NCBI GenBank assembly: GCA_963756425.1
Contig: CAVWNW010000011.1
Coordinates: 310,001 to 374,000, forward strand
Source of the DNA: DASQUK01 sp963756425
Lineage (GTDB): Bacteria > Actinomycetota > Acidimicrobiia > Acidimicrobiales > VFJN01
Direction: 5' to 3'
Length of the DNA: 64,000 bases
Shown here one piece after another: positions 41,730 to 50,636 of the stretch. The notes below the pieces were generated by a model. It was not told the origin of the DNA, searched no databases, and saw only the letters and a program-made list of their open reading frames with translations. A program made the position numbers and the translations under genes. How positions within the stretch are numbered: the stretch's first letter is position 1; the number at the start of each line of letters is the position of its first letter.

Positions 41730-42473
41730 TCAACTGGCGAGGCGACGGGCCTCGTCGTAGAGCGCCTGCACCGACACCCGGAGCCGCTCGGTCAGCTCCC
41801 GGACCACCCTCCGGCGGACGCGACCGGTGCCGTCACCCGGCGGGGGGACGATCGGCTCGCCCACCACCAGGACGATGCGGTGGGGGCGAATGAACCTGGC
41901 GCCCACGGGCATCGCCTTGTCCGACCCACCGATCCCCACCGGCACGAGCGGCGCGCCGCTACGCGCGGCGACGTAGGCGGGGCCGTCGAAGAGGTCCTCC
42001 ACCACCGGCCCCGTCCGCCGCGTCCCCTCGGGGAACATCACCAGCGGCTCACCGTTCTCGATCACTGCCAGACAAGTCCGCAGCGCCTCGCGGTCGGCCG
42101 CGCCGCGGTGCACCGGGAAGGCACCAAGCATCGACACGAACTTGCCACCCCAGCGCCACTTCCAGATGGACGCCTTGCCCATATAGCGCATGCGGGTGCG
42201 CGTGAGCGCCGAAACGAGGATGAAGTCGAGATTCGATCGGTGCACCGGGGCCAGCACGAAGGGCCCGTGCGTCGGCATGTGCTCCCGGCCGTGGATCTCC
42301 AGGCGGAAGTAGGGCTTGGCGAGCAGTGCGAAGGCGCCCCGGATCGCACCGTAGGCGGATCGCTCGACCCGGGTGGGTGGGTGGATGTCGGCCACCTCCG
42401 CCCGCGCCGGGGCAACGTCGACCGGCTGGACCGGCGCGGGCGCCATCTCGGCGACGTCGTCGGCCTCAGTCAT
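41730..42473 (-). CDS. 1-acyl-glycerol-3-phosphate acyltransferase (PlsC-like)
   Basis: A 247-residue acyltransferase. Motif I is APVHRSNLDFIL (H-x4-D, about residue 77), motif II GKFVSMLGAFPVHRGAADRE, motif III LVMFPEGTRRTGP and motif IV VPVGIGGSD. It would acylate lysophosphatidic acid at the membrane surface. GGAGG precedes the ATG, and the gene overlaps the end of cmk by 8 bp. The N-terminal 30 residues are an Ala/Pro-rich extension. Confidence 0.88.
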   Translation of the reverse strand: MTEADDVAEMAPAPVQPVDVAPARAEVADIHPPTRVERSAYGAIRGAFALLAKPYFRLEIHGREHMPTHGPFVLAPVHRSNLDFILVSALTRTRMRYMGKASIWKWRWGGKFVSMLGAFPVHRGAADREALRTCLAVIENGEPLVMFPEGTRRTGPVVEDLFDGPAYVAARSGAPLVPVGIGGSDKAMPVGARFIRPHRIVLVVGEPIVPPPGDGTGRVRRRVVRELTERLRVSVQALYDEARRLAS

Positions 42474-43101
42474 CGATCCTCCGGGCCAGCTCGTCGACGA
42501 TCTCGTCGACGGACATGTCGCTGGTGTCGAACCGGATGGCGTCCTCCGCCGGCCTGAGCGGATCGGCCTCGCGGCCCTGGTCGAACGCGTCGCGCCGCGC
42601 CATGTCGGCGGCGACCGTCTCATAGTCGAGGCCAGACACCTCGGCCGCCCGGCGCTCGGCACGAACCTCGGGGCGGGCGTTCAGGTACACCTTGAGCATC
42701 GCGTCCGGGAACACGACCGTGCCGATGTCGCGGCCCTCCATCACCCCACCGGACCGCTCGTAGGCCCACTCCCGCTGCCGGCGCACCAGCTCGGTGCGGA
42801 CCTCGGGGTTTGCGGCCACCAAGGAAACCGCACGCGACACCTCGGGGCCCCTGATCTCGATCGTCGCATCGACGCCGTCGACCCGCACGTGCTCGGTGGT
42901 GACGTCGAGGTCGACGGCTCGAGCCAGCTGGGCCACCGGTCCCGTGTCCGCCGGGTCGATCCCCCGCCGCAACGCCGCGAACGTGACCGCCCGGTACATC
43001 GCCCCGGTGTCCAGGTAGTCGAGCCCGAGCCGCTGCGCCAGGCGGCGCGCCACTGTCGACTTGCCGGAGCCCGCCGGACCGTCGATGGCAATGACCTTCA
43101 C
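42466..43101 (-). CDS. cmk: Cytidylate kinase
   Basis: A 211-residue (d)CMP kinase: P-loop IAIDGPAGSGKSTVARRLAQ (about 4-23), LDYLDTGAMYRAVTFAALRR, EGRDIGTVVFPDAMLKVYLN and DFxR-type lid sequence around ARRDAFDQGREADPL. It phosphorylates CMP for nucleotide synthesis. It lies between aroA and plsC, an order seen in many actinomycetes. Confidence 0.95.
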   Translation of the reverse strand: MKVIAIDGPAGSGKSTVARRLAQRLGLDYLDTGAMYRAVTFAALRRGIDPADTGPVAQLARAVDLDVTTEHVRVDGVDATIEIRGPEVSRAVSLVAANPEVRTELVRRQREWAYERSGGVMEGRDIGTVVFPDAMLKVYLNARPEVRAERRAAEVSGLDYETVAADMARRDAFDQGREADPLRPAEDAIRFDTSDMSVDEIVDELARRIDD

Positions 43102-43127
43102 GAGCGGGTCACCCTACCCGGGCCGCA

Positions 43128-44465
43128 TCACGAGGTCCTTAGCCCAGCGAGCGTTTCCCAGTAGCCGGGGAACGTCTTGGCGACGCAGTCGGGGTCCTCG
43201 ATCTCGATGCCCGGGACCCGCAGCCCGAGGAGGGCGAAGCTCATCGCCATCCGGTGGTCGTCGTACGTCCTGACTCGAGCCGGCCGGGGCGTGCCCGGTT
43301 CCACCACGAAGCCATCGGGCTCCTCCCGCGCGTCGACGCCGCAGCGCCGGAGCTCCCGCACCGTGGCGGCGATGCGGTCGGTCTCGTGGCCGCGGATGAA
43401 GTCGATCCCCCGCACCCGGGTGGGGCCATCGGCGAACACGGCCACCGCCGCGAGCGTCTGGGCCATGTCGGGCATGGCGGACAGGTCCACGGCGCCGAGC
43501 CCACGTAGGTGGGCGGGGCCCACCACGGTGGTGGCGCGTGCGGATCGCTCGACCCGGGCGCCCATGGCGGCCAGGACGTCTGCGAACCGCGCGTCGCCCT
43601 GCAGGCTGCCGCCACCCAGCCCCTCAACCGTGACCCGTCCTCCGCAGATGGCGGCGGCAGCCAGGAAGTACGACGCCGCCGACGCGTCGGGCTCCACCCG
43701 GTAGGCGGTGCCCCGGTAGCGACCTGGGCGGACGGTGAACGTGGGGTGGCCGGCGTCGTCGGTGACAGCGACGCCGGCGCCGTAGGCGGCCATCACCGCG
43801 CCGGTCATGTCGACGAACGGACGCCCGACGAGCCGGGTCGCCACCCGCACACGGAGCCCCTCCCGGAGGTACGGCGCCGCCAGCAGCAAGCCCGAGACGT
43901 ACTGGCTCGACGTATCGCCCGGGACGTCGAGCTGCCCGCCGATCAGGTGCCCGGAGGCCACCACGGTCACTGGCAGGTGGCCGACCGAACCGTGCGGCTC
44001 CACCCGGGCGCCCAGCGCCTCGATGGCCGCGAGCACGGGTCCCATGGGGCGGGCGCGGAGCGGCGGACGCCCGTCCAGTCGGTAGCGGCCGCGCCCGAGG
44101 GCCACCACCGGCAAGAGGAACCGGCTGGAGGTGCCGGACAGGCGCAGGTCGAGCTCCAGCGGCCCTGGCGCCAGGACCCCGCCCGTGCCGGTCACAGTGA
44201 CGCCGGCCGGTCCTGCGGCGCCTCGGCTCTCCCGCCCGTTCGGGCCGGGTGCGATGCCGGCGCCGAGCGCCCGGAGGGCCGACGACATGGCTTCGGTGTC
44301 GTCCGCCACCAGCGCACCCTCGATCGCAGAGGCACCGTCTGCCAGCGCTGCGCACACCAGCGCCCGGTTGGTCAGGCTCTTCGACCCGGGCACGCTCACG
44401 CTGGCGTCCAGCGGTCCCTCGATGGGATCGACCGCCCGCACTGCGGCGCCACTCGGCGAGCTCAT
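43128..44465 (-). CDS. aroA: 3-phosphoshikimate 1-carboxyvinyltransferase (EPSP synthase)
   Basis: A 445-residue two-domain enzyme of the shikimate pathway. The substrate-binding start is SVPGSKSLTNRALVCAALAD (about 24-43), followed by LRLSGTSSRFLLPVVALGRG, DTSSQYVSGLLLAAP, RGHETDRIAATVRELRRCGV and TYDDHRMAMSFALLGLRVPG. It makes EPSP from shikimate-3-phosphate and PEP. Its ATG overlaps the end of the tyrA gene by 4 bp. At residues 97-100 the sequence is LSGTSSR where sensitive plant-type enzymes have NAGTAMR. Confidence 0.95.
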   Translation of the reverse strand: MSSPSGAAVRAVDPIEGPLDASVSVPGSKSLTNRALVCAALADGASAIEGALVADDTEAMSSALRALGAGIAPGPNGRESRGAAGPAGVTVTGTGGVLAPGPLELDLRLSGTSSRFLLPVVALGRGRYRLDGRPPLRARPMGPVLAAIEALGARVEPHGSVGHLPVTVVASGHLIGGQLDVPGDTSSQYVSGLLLAAPYLREGLRVRVATRLVGRPFVDMTGAVMAAYGAGVAVTDDAGHPTFTVRPGRYRGTAYRVEPDASAASYFLAAAAICGGRVTVEGLGGGSLQGDARFADVLAAMGARVERSARATTVVGPAHLRGLGAVDLSAMPDMAQTLAAVAVFADGPTRVRGIDFIRGHETDRIAATVRELRRCGVDAREEPDGFVVEPGTPRPARVRTYDDHRMAMSFALLGLRVPGIEIEDPDCVAKTFPGYWETLAGLRTS

Positions 44466-45553
44466 CGAACCGGGGGTTCGATGGGATGCACCGACGGCCG
44501 GTAGCCCCGGGCCACCAGGCCGGCTCGCAGCACGTCCACCGCCGAGGCCTCGACCAGCAGGATCAGGACGCCCTGCGCCCCCTCGGTCGAATGGGCGATC
44601 TCGAGGTCGACGATGTTCACATCGAGGTCGGTGGCCAGGGTGGTCACGTCGGCCAGCACCCCGGGCCGATCGGGAACCGGGACCCGCAGCTCGCGCAGGT
44701 CTTCGGCGGTGCGGAGGCGAGGCGGCAGGTTGACCCGGGCGGCCCGGGCGCGCTCGAGCGCGCCCAGCAGACCGGTGCGATCGCCGGCCGCCACGATCTC
44801 CCGCATGCGGCCGAGCGCCGCGGTCAGCTCGTCGAGCACGTCGACGATCGCAGTCTGATTGTCACCGCAGATGTCGGGCCAGATGCCCGGGTGGCCGGCC
44901 GCGATGCGGGTCATGTCGCGGAACCCACCGGCCGCCAGCCGCAACAGCGCCCGATGCTCCTCGCTGCGGACGTCGGCCACGCGCATCAGCGTCGCAGCCG
45001 TGAGGTGCGGCACGTGCGACACGATCGCCACCAGCACGTCATGGCGGTCGGGCGGCAACGCCACGACCTCGGCGCCCAGCGTCCCGATGATCTGGCGGAC
45101 CTGGGCGTACGCGCCGGCGTCGGTGCCCGCCGTGGGCGTGAGCACCCACGTGGCGCCCTCGAACAGGTCGGCGGTCGCGCCCTCGATGCCCTCCTGCTCC
45201 GACCCCGCCATGGGGTGCCCACCCACGAACCGGGGGTCGGCGACCCCGTCGACGATCGACGCCTTGACCGAACCGACGTCGGTCACGAGCCCGGGCCCCG
45301 CGGCGAGCGCCCGCCGCGCTTCGTCGGCGATCGTCCGCACCGGGGTGGCGATGAACGTCACGGTGGCGGTCCGGTCGTCGCCGACCGCGTCGAGCGCACC
45401 CAGCTCCAGCGCCCTCTTGGCCCGGTCGTCGTCGAGGTCCCGCCCGGTGACGTGCCAGCCTGCCTGCCGCAGCCGCATGCCGATCGAGCCCCCGACAAGG
45501 CCCGTGCCGACCACGGCGGCGCGCCCCGGCTCAGGAGGGCGTCCGAGCACCAC
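44462..45553 (-). CDS. tyrA: Prephenate dehydrogenase with ACT domain
   Basis: A 363-residue enzyme. The Rossmann motif is AAVVGTGLVGGSIGMRLRQA (about 12-31); VTDVGSVKASIVDG and FVGGHPMAGSEQEGIEGATA carry the catalytic Ser and His; the helical domain includes SHVPHLTAATLMRVADVRSE. A C-terminal ACT domain (ELRVPVPDRPGVLADVTTLA, about 290-360) suggests feedback control by tyrosine. It converts prephenate to 4-hydroxyphenylpyruvate. The GTG start is 8 bases from the end of aroH. Confidence 0.92.
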   Translation of the reverse strand: MVLGRPPEPGRAAVVGTGLVGGSIGMRLRQAGWHVTGRDLDDDRAKRALELGALDAVGDDRTATVTFIATPVRTIADEARRALAAGPGLVTDVGSVKASIVDGVADPRFVGGHPMAGSEQEGIEGATADLFEGATWVLTPTAGTDAGAYAQVRQIIGTLGAEVVALPPDRHDVLVAIVSHVPHLTAATLMRVADVRSEEHRALLRLAAGGFRDMTRIAAGHPGIWPDICGDNQTAIVDVLDELTAALGRMREIVAAGDRTGLLGALERARAARVNLPPRLRTAEDLRELRVPVPDRPGVLADVTTLATDLDVNIVDLEIAHSTEGAQGVLILLVEASAVDVLRAGLVARGYRPSVHPIEPPVR

Positions 45554-45561
45554 GGCGCTAC

Positions 45562-46005
45562 CTAGTCGGGTAGGTCGTCACGCAGGTTGCGCGCGCCCTC
45601 GAGGTAGACATGGTGGAGCTGGTTGCGGGGCACGTCGGACGTGAAGTGGATCATGACGCGGATGCAGCGCGGCGTCCCGCCCTCGATGTCGAGCTCGCGG
45701 GCGCAGATCAGTGGTACGTCCCCCAGCCCGAACTTGCGCGCCGCTTCAGCCGGGAAGGCGGACCGGATGTCGCCGGTTGCCGTGAACAGCACGCTGATCA
45801 GGTCGTCGTGGTGGATGCCGTTGCGCTCGAAGAGCGCCTCCAGGAGCGCGATCACCCGCTCGAACAGGTGGTCCTTGTCGTCGATGTCGACGGTGGTAGC
45901 GCCCCGCAGGGCCCGGACGGCAGCTGGCCATGCTTCCCGCTCCTGGCCTACGGCCGGGCCGCTCGGGCCACGCTCGCTCTCTCGCCCTCCGGGACGCTCG
46001 CTCAT
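45562..46005 (-). CDS. aroH: Chorismate mutase, AroH type
   Basis: A 147-residue protein whose last 115 residues are a monofunctional AroH-type chorismate mutase: VRALRGATTVDIDDKDHLFE, HHDDLISVLFTATGDIRSAF, PAEAARKFGLGDVPLICARE and RCIRVMIHF, including the active-site Arg, Glu and Cys. It turns chorismate into prephenate for TyrA next door. The first 28 residues are a Gly/Arg/Glu-rich extension not found in the family; an internal GTG before RALRGATTV could be the true start. Confidence 0.9.
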   Translation of the reverse strand: MSERPGGRESERGPSGPAVGQEREAWPAAVRALRGATTVDIDDKDHLFERVIALLEALFERNGIHHDDLISVLFTATGDIRSAFPAEAARKFGLGDVPLICARELDIEGGTPRCIRVMIHFTSDVPRNQLHHVYLEGARNLRDDLPD

Positions 46006-46041
46006 GACAGATCGAGCCTAGTGGCGCCCCTGGCGCCGGCC

Positions 46042-46818
46042 TCAGCGGGAGCCGGCCGCGGCCCGTTCGAGGGCGCGGACCTCCTCCTGCTCCAAGGGCC
46101 GCCACTCCCCCGGAGGCAGCCGGAGATCGGTGATCGGACCGATGCGCACGCGCACCAGGCGGCGCACCGGAAGGCCGACGGCGTCGCACATCCGCCGGAC
46201 CTGGCGCTTGCGACCCTCGTGGATGGTGATTCGCAGCAGCCGGTCGCCGACGACGGACGCCCTCGCCGGCGCCGTTCGCCCGTCGTCGAGGTCGACGCCC
46301 TCGCGCAGCCGCCGCAGCACGCCGCGCGTCGGTCGGCCCTCGACCTCGGCCAGGTACTCCTTCTCGACACCGAACGACGGGTGCGTCAGCCGGTGGGCCA
46401 GCTCGCCGTCGTTCGTCAGGAGGAGCAGGCCCTCGGTGTCGGCGTCGAGCCTGCCGACCGGGAACACGCGCGGCTCGGCGGGCACGAGCCCCACCACGGT
46501 CGGGCGCCCCTGGGGATCGGAGGCGGTCGTGACCACGCCCGCCGGCTTGTTGAGCAGGTAGTGGACGAGCCCCGCTCGAACGCCGACGACCGCGCCGTCG
46601 ACCTCGATGCGATCGGTCTCGGGATCCGCCCTGTCCCCGAGGCGCGCCACCTCACCGTTGACGCGCACCCGCCCTGCCGCGATCAACCCCTCGGAGGCGC
46701 GGCGGCTGCCCAGCCCGGCGCGGGCAAGGATCTTCTGCAGCCGGTCCGACGGTCGATTCCCCGAATCACCCGAGGTCATCCGGCGTGCACATTCGGGTTG
46801 CCTCGCCTCCGGGAGCAT
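46042..46818 (-). CDS. rluB: rRNA large-subunit pseudouridine synthase, RluB type
   Basis: A 258-residue protein with an S4 RNA-binding domain (RLQKILARAGLGSRRASEGL; GRVRVNGEVARLGD) and the RsuA/RluB catalytic domain: LLNKPAGVVTT, VFPVGRLDADTEGLLLLTND (catalytic Asp) and IHEGRKRQVRRMCDAVGLPV. It modifies 23S rRNA. The ATG at 46818 has GGGGG just upstream; ATG 46779 is the alternative. It lies between scpB and aroH, the usual place. Confidence 0.93.
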   Translation of the reverse strand: MLPEARQPECARRMTSGDSGNRPSDRLQKILARAGLGSRRASEGLIAAGRVRVNGEVARLGDRADPETDRIEVDGAVVGVRAGLVHYLLNKPAGVVTTASDPQGRPTVVGLVPAEPRVFPVGRLDADTEGLLLLTNDGELAHRLTHPSFGVEKEYLAEVEGRPTRGVLRRLREGVDLDDGRTAPARASVVGDRLLRITIHEGRKRQVRRMCDAVGLPVRRLVRVRIGPITDLRLPPGEWRPLEQEEVRALERAAAGSR

Positions 46819-46827
46819 CGACCCCCA

Positions 46828-47514
46828 TCAGGACTCGTCGCTGGGTGCCGTGCCATCGGCGCCCGCTTCATCGAGTCGAGCGAGCTCGTCGCTCAAGGGT
46901 TCCGTGACGGAGCGGAGCCCGTGCTCGAGCTGTTCCACGACGTCCGCTCCCGGAACGAAGTCACCGATCGGCGGCAGGCCGTCGAGGCTGTCGAGGCCCA
47001 GCCGTTCGAGGAACGCGCTGGTGGTGCCGAACAGGGCGGGCTGACCCGGACCCGGCTCGCGGGCGACCTCGGCGATGTAGCCGCGATGCTGCAGCGTGCG
47101 CATGACGCCGTCGACGTTCACGCCCCGGATCGACGCCACCTGGCCTCGCGAGATCGGCTGTTTGTAGGCGACGATGGCCAGGGTCTCGAGGGCGGCGGCG
47201 GAGAGCTTGGCGTGCTGGCCCTCGAGCACGAAGCGCTCGACGTAGGGCGCCTGGTCGGGGTGGGTCTGGAAGCGCCAGCCCCCAGCCACCCGCACTAGCT
47301 GGAACCCCCGGCCCTGCTCCTCGTACTCGGCGGCGAGCTCGCGGCACAGCTCTTCGACGAGCGCGGGCCGCAGCTCGAGCAGCTGGCCGAGCAGGCCCGT
47401 GTCGATCGGCTCCTCGGTGACGAGGACGATGGCCTCGATTGCCCGGCGGGCCTCGGCCCCCACGTCGAAGCCGAGCGCATCGGGAGGAGGTGGCGCCATC
47501 GGAGGTTCGCTCAC
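46828..47514 (-). CDS. scpB: Segregation and condensation protein B
   Basis: A 228-residue kleisin-partner protein with two winged helices: IEAIVLVTEEPIDTGLLGQL, GFQLVRVAGGWRFQTHPDQA, LSAAALETLAIVAYKQPISR, VNVDGVMRTLQHRGYIAEVA and GQPALFGTTSAFLERLGLDS. It forms the SMC-ScpAB complex. The GTG at 47514 overlaps the stop of scpA (GTGA). The C-terminus ends in an acidic tail. The ATG six codons later is an alternative. Confidence 0.95.
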   Translation of the reverse strand: MSEPPMAPPPPDALGFDVGAEARRAIEAIVLVTEEPIDTGLLGQLLELRPALVEELCRELAAEYEEQGRGFQLVRVAGGWRFQTHPDQAPYVERFVLEGQHAKLSAAALETLAIVAYKQPISRGQVASIRGVNVDGVMRTLQHRGYIAEVAREPGPGQPALFGTTSAFLERLGLDSLDGLPPIGDFVPGADVVEQLEHGLRSVTEPLSDELARLDEAGADGTAPSDES

Positions 47515-48311
47515 CCCTCGTAGGCGTCGACGACGGTCAGGTCCTGGAGGCTCCCGGCCTCGCCCAGCTCCCGAGCGCCGTCTTCCCCGAGCCACACGAT
47601 GCGGATGTCGGCGAACGTGCGGGCTTGGTCGAGGTCTACCAGGCCCTTCTTGAACAGCTCCAGCACCGCCAGGAACCTCACCACCACGTGCAGCCGTTGC
47701 CTGAGGTGGCCGGTGAGGTCCCGGAACGTGGTGCTCCCGAGACGGGGCAGCTCCTCGACCAGTTCGGTGATGGCGTCGGTCACGGAGATACGGATGGGGG
47801 CGACGTGCTCGAGGTCGATACGCGGTGCCGGCTTGGGGACCATGGCGCGCAGGAAGGCGCGACGGACGTCGTCGGCGTCCACCCCCTCGAGGAGGTCGGG
47901 CATGAGGCCCAGGAAGCGATCGTCGACCCCCGCCACCCGCGGCTGACTGCGGCCCGCCTCCCCCGCCAGCACCCGGAGCGTGATGGCGGCCTCCTTGAAG
48001 GTCTTGCACTCGACCAGCCGGTGCAGGAGGAGGTCGCGTTCCTCCCACACCGCCAGCTCCTCGTCGAGATCGAGGTCGTCGCCGACCGGCAGGAGGCGCC
48101 GGCTCTTCAGCTCTACCAGGGTGGCGGCGATGAGCAGGAACTCGCTGGCGACCTCGAGCTCGAGCTGTTCCATGCGCTCCAGCTCGTGCAGGTAGCCGTC
48201 GACGATCGTTGCCAGGCTTACCTCGTAGAGGTCGACCTGCTCCTGAAGGATCAGGTGGAGCAGCAGGTCGAAGGGCCCCTCGAAGACGGGAGTCTGCACC
48301 TCGTAGGGCAT
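47511..48311 (-). CDS. scpA: Segregation and condensation protein A
   Basis: A 266-residue kleisin. The N-terminus VFEGPFDLLLHLILQEQVDL is the SMC neck-binding region, followed by EFLLIAATLVELKSRRLLPV; the C-terminal winged helix (FLAVLELFKKGLVDLDQART) contacts the SMC head. It is the first gene of the scpA-scpB-rluB-aroH-tyrA-aroA-cmk-plsC run and is divergent from trpS, with 96 bp between them for both promoters. Confidence 0.95.
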   Translation of the reverse strand: MPYEVQTPVFEGPFDLLLHLILQEQVDLYEVSLATIVDGYLHELERMEQLELEVASEFLLIAATLVELKSRRLLPVGDDLDLDEELAVWEERDLLLHRLVECKTFKEAAITLRVLAGEAGRSQPRVAGVDDRFLGLMPDLLEGVDADDVRRAFLRAMVPKPAPRIDLEHVAPIRISVTDAITELVEELPRLGSTTFRDLTGHLRQRLHVVVRFLAVLELFKKGLVDLDQARTFADIRIVWLGEDGARELGEAGSLQDLTVVDAYEG

Positions 48312-48407
48312 CAGTTCAGATGATAATCACAGGCTTGTGGTTCCCCGGTGATCGGCCCCATGAACGCTTGGGGGTCACCCGGCACCGACGTTCTAGCATC
48401 GCCCCCC

Positions 48408-49388
48408 ATGGCCCGCGTGTTCTCCGGCATCCAGCCCACCGGCGAGGTGCATCTCGGCAACTACCTCGGCGCGGTCCGGCGCTGGGTGCGGGCCCAGCAC
48501 GAAGACGACGCCATCCACTGCATCGTCGACCTCCACGCCCTCACCTTCCCCCAGGACCCTGAGGTCCTGGGCGCCAAGATCATCGAGGTCACGCAGATCC
48601 TGGTCGCCGCGGGTCTCGACCCCGAGGTGTGCACGCTGTTCGTGCAGAGCCAGGTGGCCGAGCACGCCGAGCTGAGCTGGGTGATGGAATGTACGGCGGC
48701 GTTCGGGGAGCTGCGCCGGATGACGCAGTTCAAGGAGAAGTCCGACCAGACCGACTTCGTGTCGGCGGCGCTGTTCACCTATCCCGCGCTGCAGGCGGCC
48801 GACATCCTGCTGTATGACACCGAGAAGGTGCCGGTGGGTGACGACCAGCGCCAGCACCTCGAGCTCGCCCGCGACCTGGCGAACCGCTTCAACCACCGCT
48901 ACGGCAAGACGTTCGTGGTGCCGGAGCACGCCATCCCCCCCGTGGCCGCCCGGGTCATGGACCTTCAGCATCCGGAACGCAAGATGTCCAAGTCCGTCGA
49001 CTCGCCGCTGGGCACGGTGCTCGTGCTGGACGAGCCCGACGCGATCCGTCGCAAGTTCCGGCGGGCGGTCACGGACAGCGAGTCCGAGGTGCGCTACGAC
49101 CCGGTGGCCAAGCCGGGGGTCGCCAACCTGCTGTCGATCCTGGCGGCGGCGACCGACGACAAGCCCGAGGCGCTCGCCGGCAAATACGACCAGTACGGGC
49201 CGCTCAAGGCGGACGCCGCCGAGGCCGTGATCGAGCTGCTGCAACCCCTCCAGCAACGTTTCGCCGAGCTGGCGGCCGATCCGGCGGAGACCCAGCGCAT
49301 CCTGGCCACCGGTGCGGCGAAGGCGCGGGCCATGGCGGGCCCCAAGATGACACTCGTGAGGGAGCGGCTGGGCCTGCGGATGCTCTGA
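48408..49388 (+). CDS. trpS: Tryptophanyl-tRNA synthetase
   Basis: A 326-residue class Ic aminoacyl-tRNA synthetase. The ATP motif is GEVHLGNYLGAVRRW (HIGH-like, about 11-25); LQAADILLYDTEKVPVGDDQ and ELARDLANRFN bind tryptophan and ATP; the KMSKS loop is HPERKMSKSVDS. MARVFSGIQPTG is the family's start, so ATG 48408 was preferred to the longer frame from 48348. It is a single-gene unit. Confidence 0.95.
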   Translation: MARVFSGIQPTGEVHLGNYLGAVRRWVRAQHEDDAIHCIVDLHALTFPQDPEVLGAKIIEVTQILVAAGLDPEVCTLFVQSQVAEHAELSWVMECTAAFGELRRMTQFKEKSDQTDFVSAALFTYPALQAADILLYDTEKVPVGDDQRQHLELARDLANRFNHRYGKTFVVPEHAIPPVAARVMDLQHPERKMSKSVDSPLGTVLVLDEPDAIRRKFRRAVTDSESEVRYDPVAKPGVANLLSILAAATDDKPEALAGKYDQYGPLKADAAEAVIELLQPLQQRFAELAADPAETQRILATGAAKARAMAGPKMTLVRERLGLRML

Positions 49389-49402
49389 CCCGGTCAGGCC
49401 CG

Positions 49403-49657
49403 TCAGGGGCAGCTCTCTGACACGAACTCCTGGGACTCGTCGTCGCCCTCGAACTGGCCGCACACCTGGGTCTCGCCGTCCATGCAGCCGCCCTCGGGCT
49501 CCTCGACCAGCTGGCCAGGGCTGGCGCCCGCGTGGGCCAGAGCGGTTTCGGGGACGACGACGCAGTATTCGGTCCCGGACGCCTCGGACCCCATGCCGGC
49601 CCAGCAGCCGCCCACGAACAGGGCGATACCACCGACCGCCAGCCATCTGCCGTCCAT
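49403..49657 (-). CDS. Small probable lipoprotein, 84 aa
   Basis: GRWLAVGGIALFVGGC is a short lipoprotein-type signal with Cys at about residue 18. The rest is acidic with four more Cys (EYCVVVPE; GGCMDGETQVCGQFEGDD; ESCP), likely forming disulfides outside the cell. GAGGGGGG lies just before the ATG. Family not recognised. It converges on trpS. Confidence 0.6.
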   Translation of the reverse strand: MDGRWLAVGGIALFVGGCWAGMGSEASGTEYCVVVPETALAHAGASPGQLVEEPEGGCMDGETQVCGQFEGDDESQEFVSESCP

Positions 49658-49741
49658 GACTCACCCCCCTCGAGAAGCCGCCCCGAGCAGGACGGAACGG
49701 AGTCCCAGTATCACCGACCGGGCTGCCGTAGGTGGGACACC

Positions 49742-50266
49742 TCAGTCGTCGTCGGCGGCCTTCAGCGCGGCCCCGACCTCGGCGGCGACCGTCCAGCGTT
49801 CGGGTGGCAGGTGGTGCTCCCGGGCCCAGGCGATCGTGAGCGCATCACTGCCCGCCTCGGCGAGCATCCCGGCGCCGATCTCGTCGTGGCAGAGGTAGCG
49901 GCCGACCCGCCCGACGAGCCCCGGTCGACTCCGCCACCGCCGGGCGGCCGTGTGGCCTCCGACCATCCCGGTCACCGTGGCGGCCACGCGGCGGACGGGA
50001 CCGAAGCCGCTCTCGATCTTGCCGACGTCGTGCAGCAGCGCCGCCGCCAGCACCGCGCGGGTCGCCGCCGGACCCAGCGTGCCGTCCGCGCGGCGAGCGA
50101 CGACGACGGCATGGCGGCGGTCCGCCGCGCTCATCCGTCGCCACAGGCCGGCCTCACCTGGCGTCATGTGGCCCACCGCCCAGGCATCGTCGGCCGGTGG
50201 CGGGCCACCGGGCCGGAGCGATCCGAAGAACCGGCGGACGAGGTGGCCGAGATGGCGCGCGTGCAC
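49742..50266 (-). CDS. HD-domain phosphohydrolase-like protein
   Basis: A 174-residue protein with the HD metal site His-Asp in AAALLHDVGKIESGFGPVRR (His79-Asp80), and further His in YLCHDEIGAGML and AREHHLPPERWTV. Such domains hydrolyse phosphate bonds in nucleotides or signals; the substrate is not known. The GTG start follows the stop of the TraR/DksA gene directly, so the two are one operon. Confidence 0.75.
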   Translation of the reverse strand: MHARHLGHLVRRFFGSLRPGGPPPADDAWAVGHMTPGEAGLWRRMSAADRRHAVVVARRADGTLGPAATRAVLAAALLHDVGKIESGFGPVRRVAATVTGMVGGHTAARRWRSRPGLVGRVGRYLCHDEIGAGMLAEAGSDALTIAWAREHHLPPERWTVAAEVGAALKAADDD

Positions 50267-50593
50267 TCAGGCGTGATTCACGCAGAAGCGTGTGGCGGGG
50301 ATGGCCTCGAGCCTCGCCTCGGCGATCTGCTCACCGCAGCGCTCGCACAGCCCGTACTTGCCCTGGTCGAACTTGGCCAGGGCGCGCTCCACCTCGTCGA
50401 GCTGCTCGTTGAGCTGGTTGAGCAGCGCCATGTTCTCGCCGAGCTCGGCGGCGACCTGCCCGGAGTCCGCGAAGTTCTCGTCATACGACAGCGTTCCGCC
50501 ACCACTGTCGAGGGCCGAGATCTGAGCTCGAAGCCGCGCGCGTTCGCTCTCGAGCTGTTCTCGGAGGCTGGACAGCAGCGTCTGGTCGGGCAT
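50267..50593 (-). CDS. TraR/DksA-family zinc-finger protein
   Basis: A 108-residue protein: an N-terminal coiled-coil (RLRAQISALDS; LNQLNEQLDEVERALAKFDQ) and a C-terminal zinc finger with Cys83, Cys86 and Cys104 (YGLCERCGEQI; TRFCVNHA). The fourth ligand would be His107 in place of Cys. It probably binds RNA polymerase at the secondary channel, like RbpA-independent DksA-type regulators. Located between a thioredoxin-like gene and the HD gene. Confidence 0.85.
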   Translation of the reverse strand: MPDQTLLSSLREQLESERARLRAQISALDSGGGTLSYDENFADSGQVAAELGENMALLNQLNEQLDEVERALAKFDQGKYGLCERCGEQIAEARLEAIPATRFCVNHA

Positions 50594-50636
50594 CACGGCA
50601 AGGCTACCGGACCGCACCAACACCGGTGGTCGGTGG

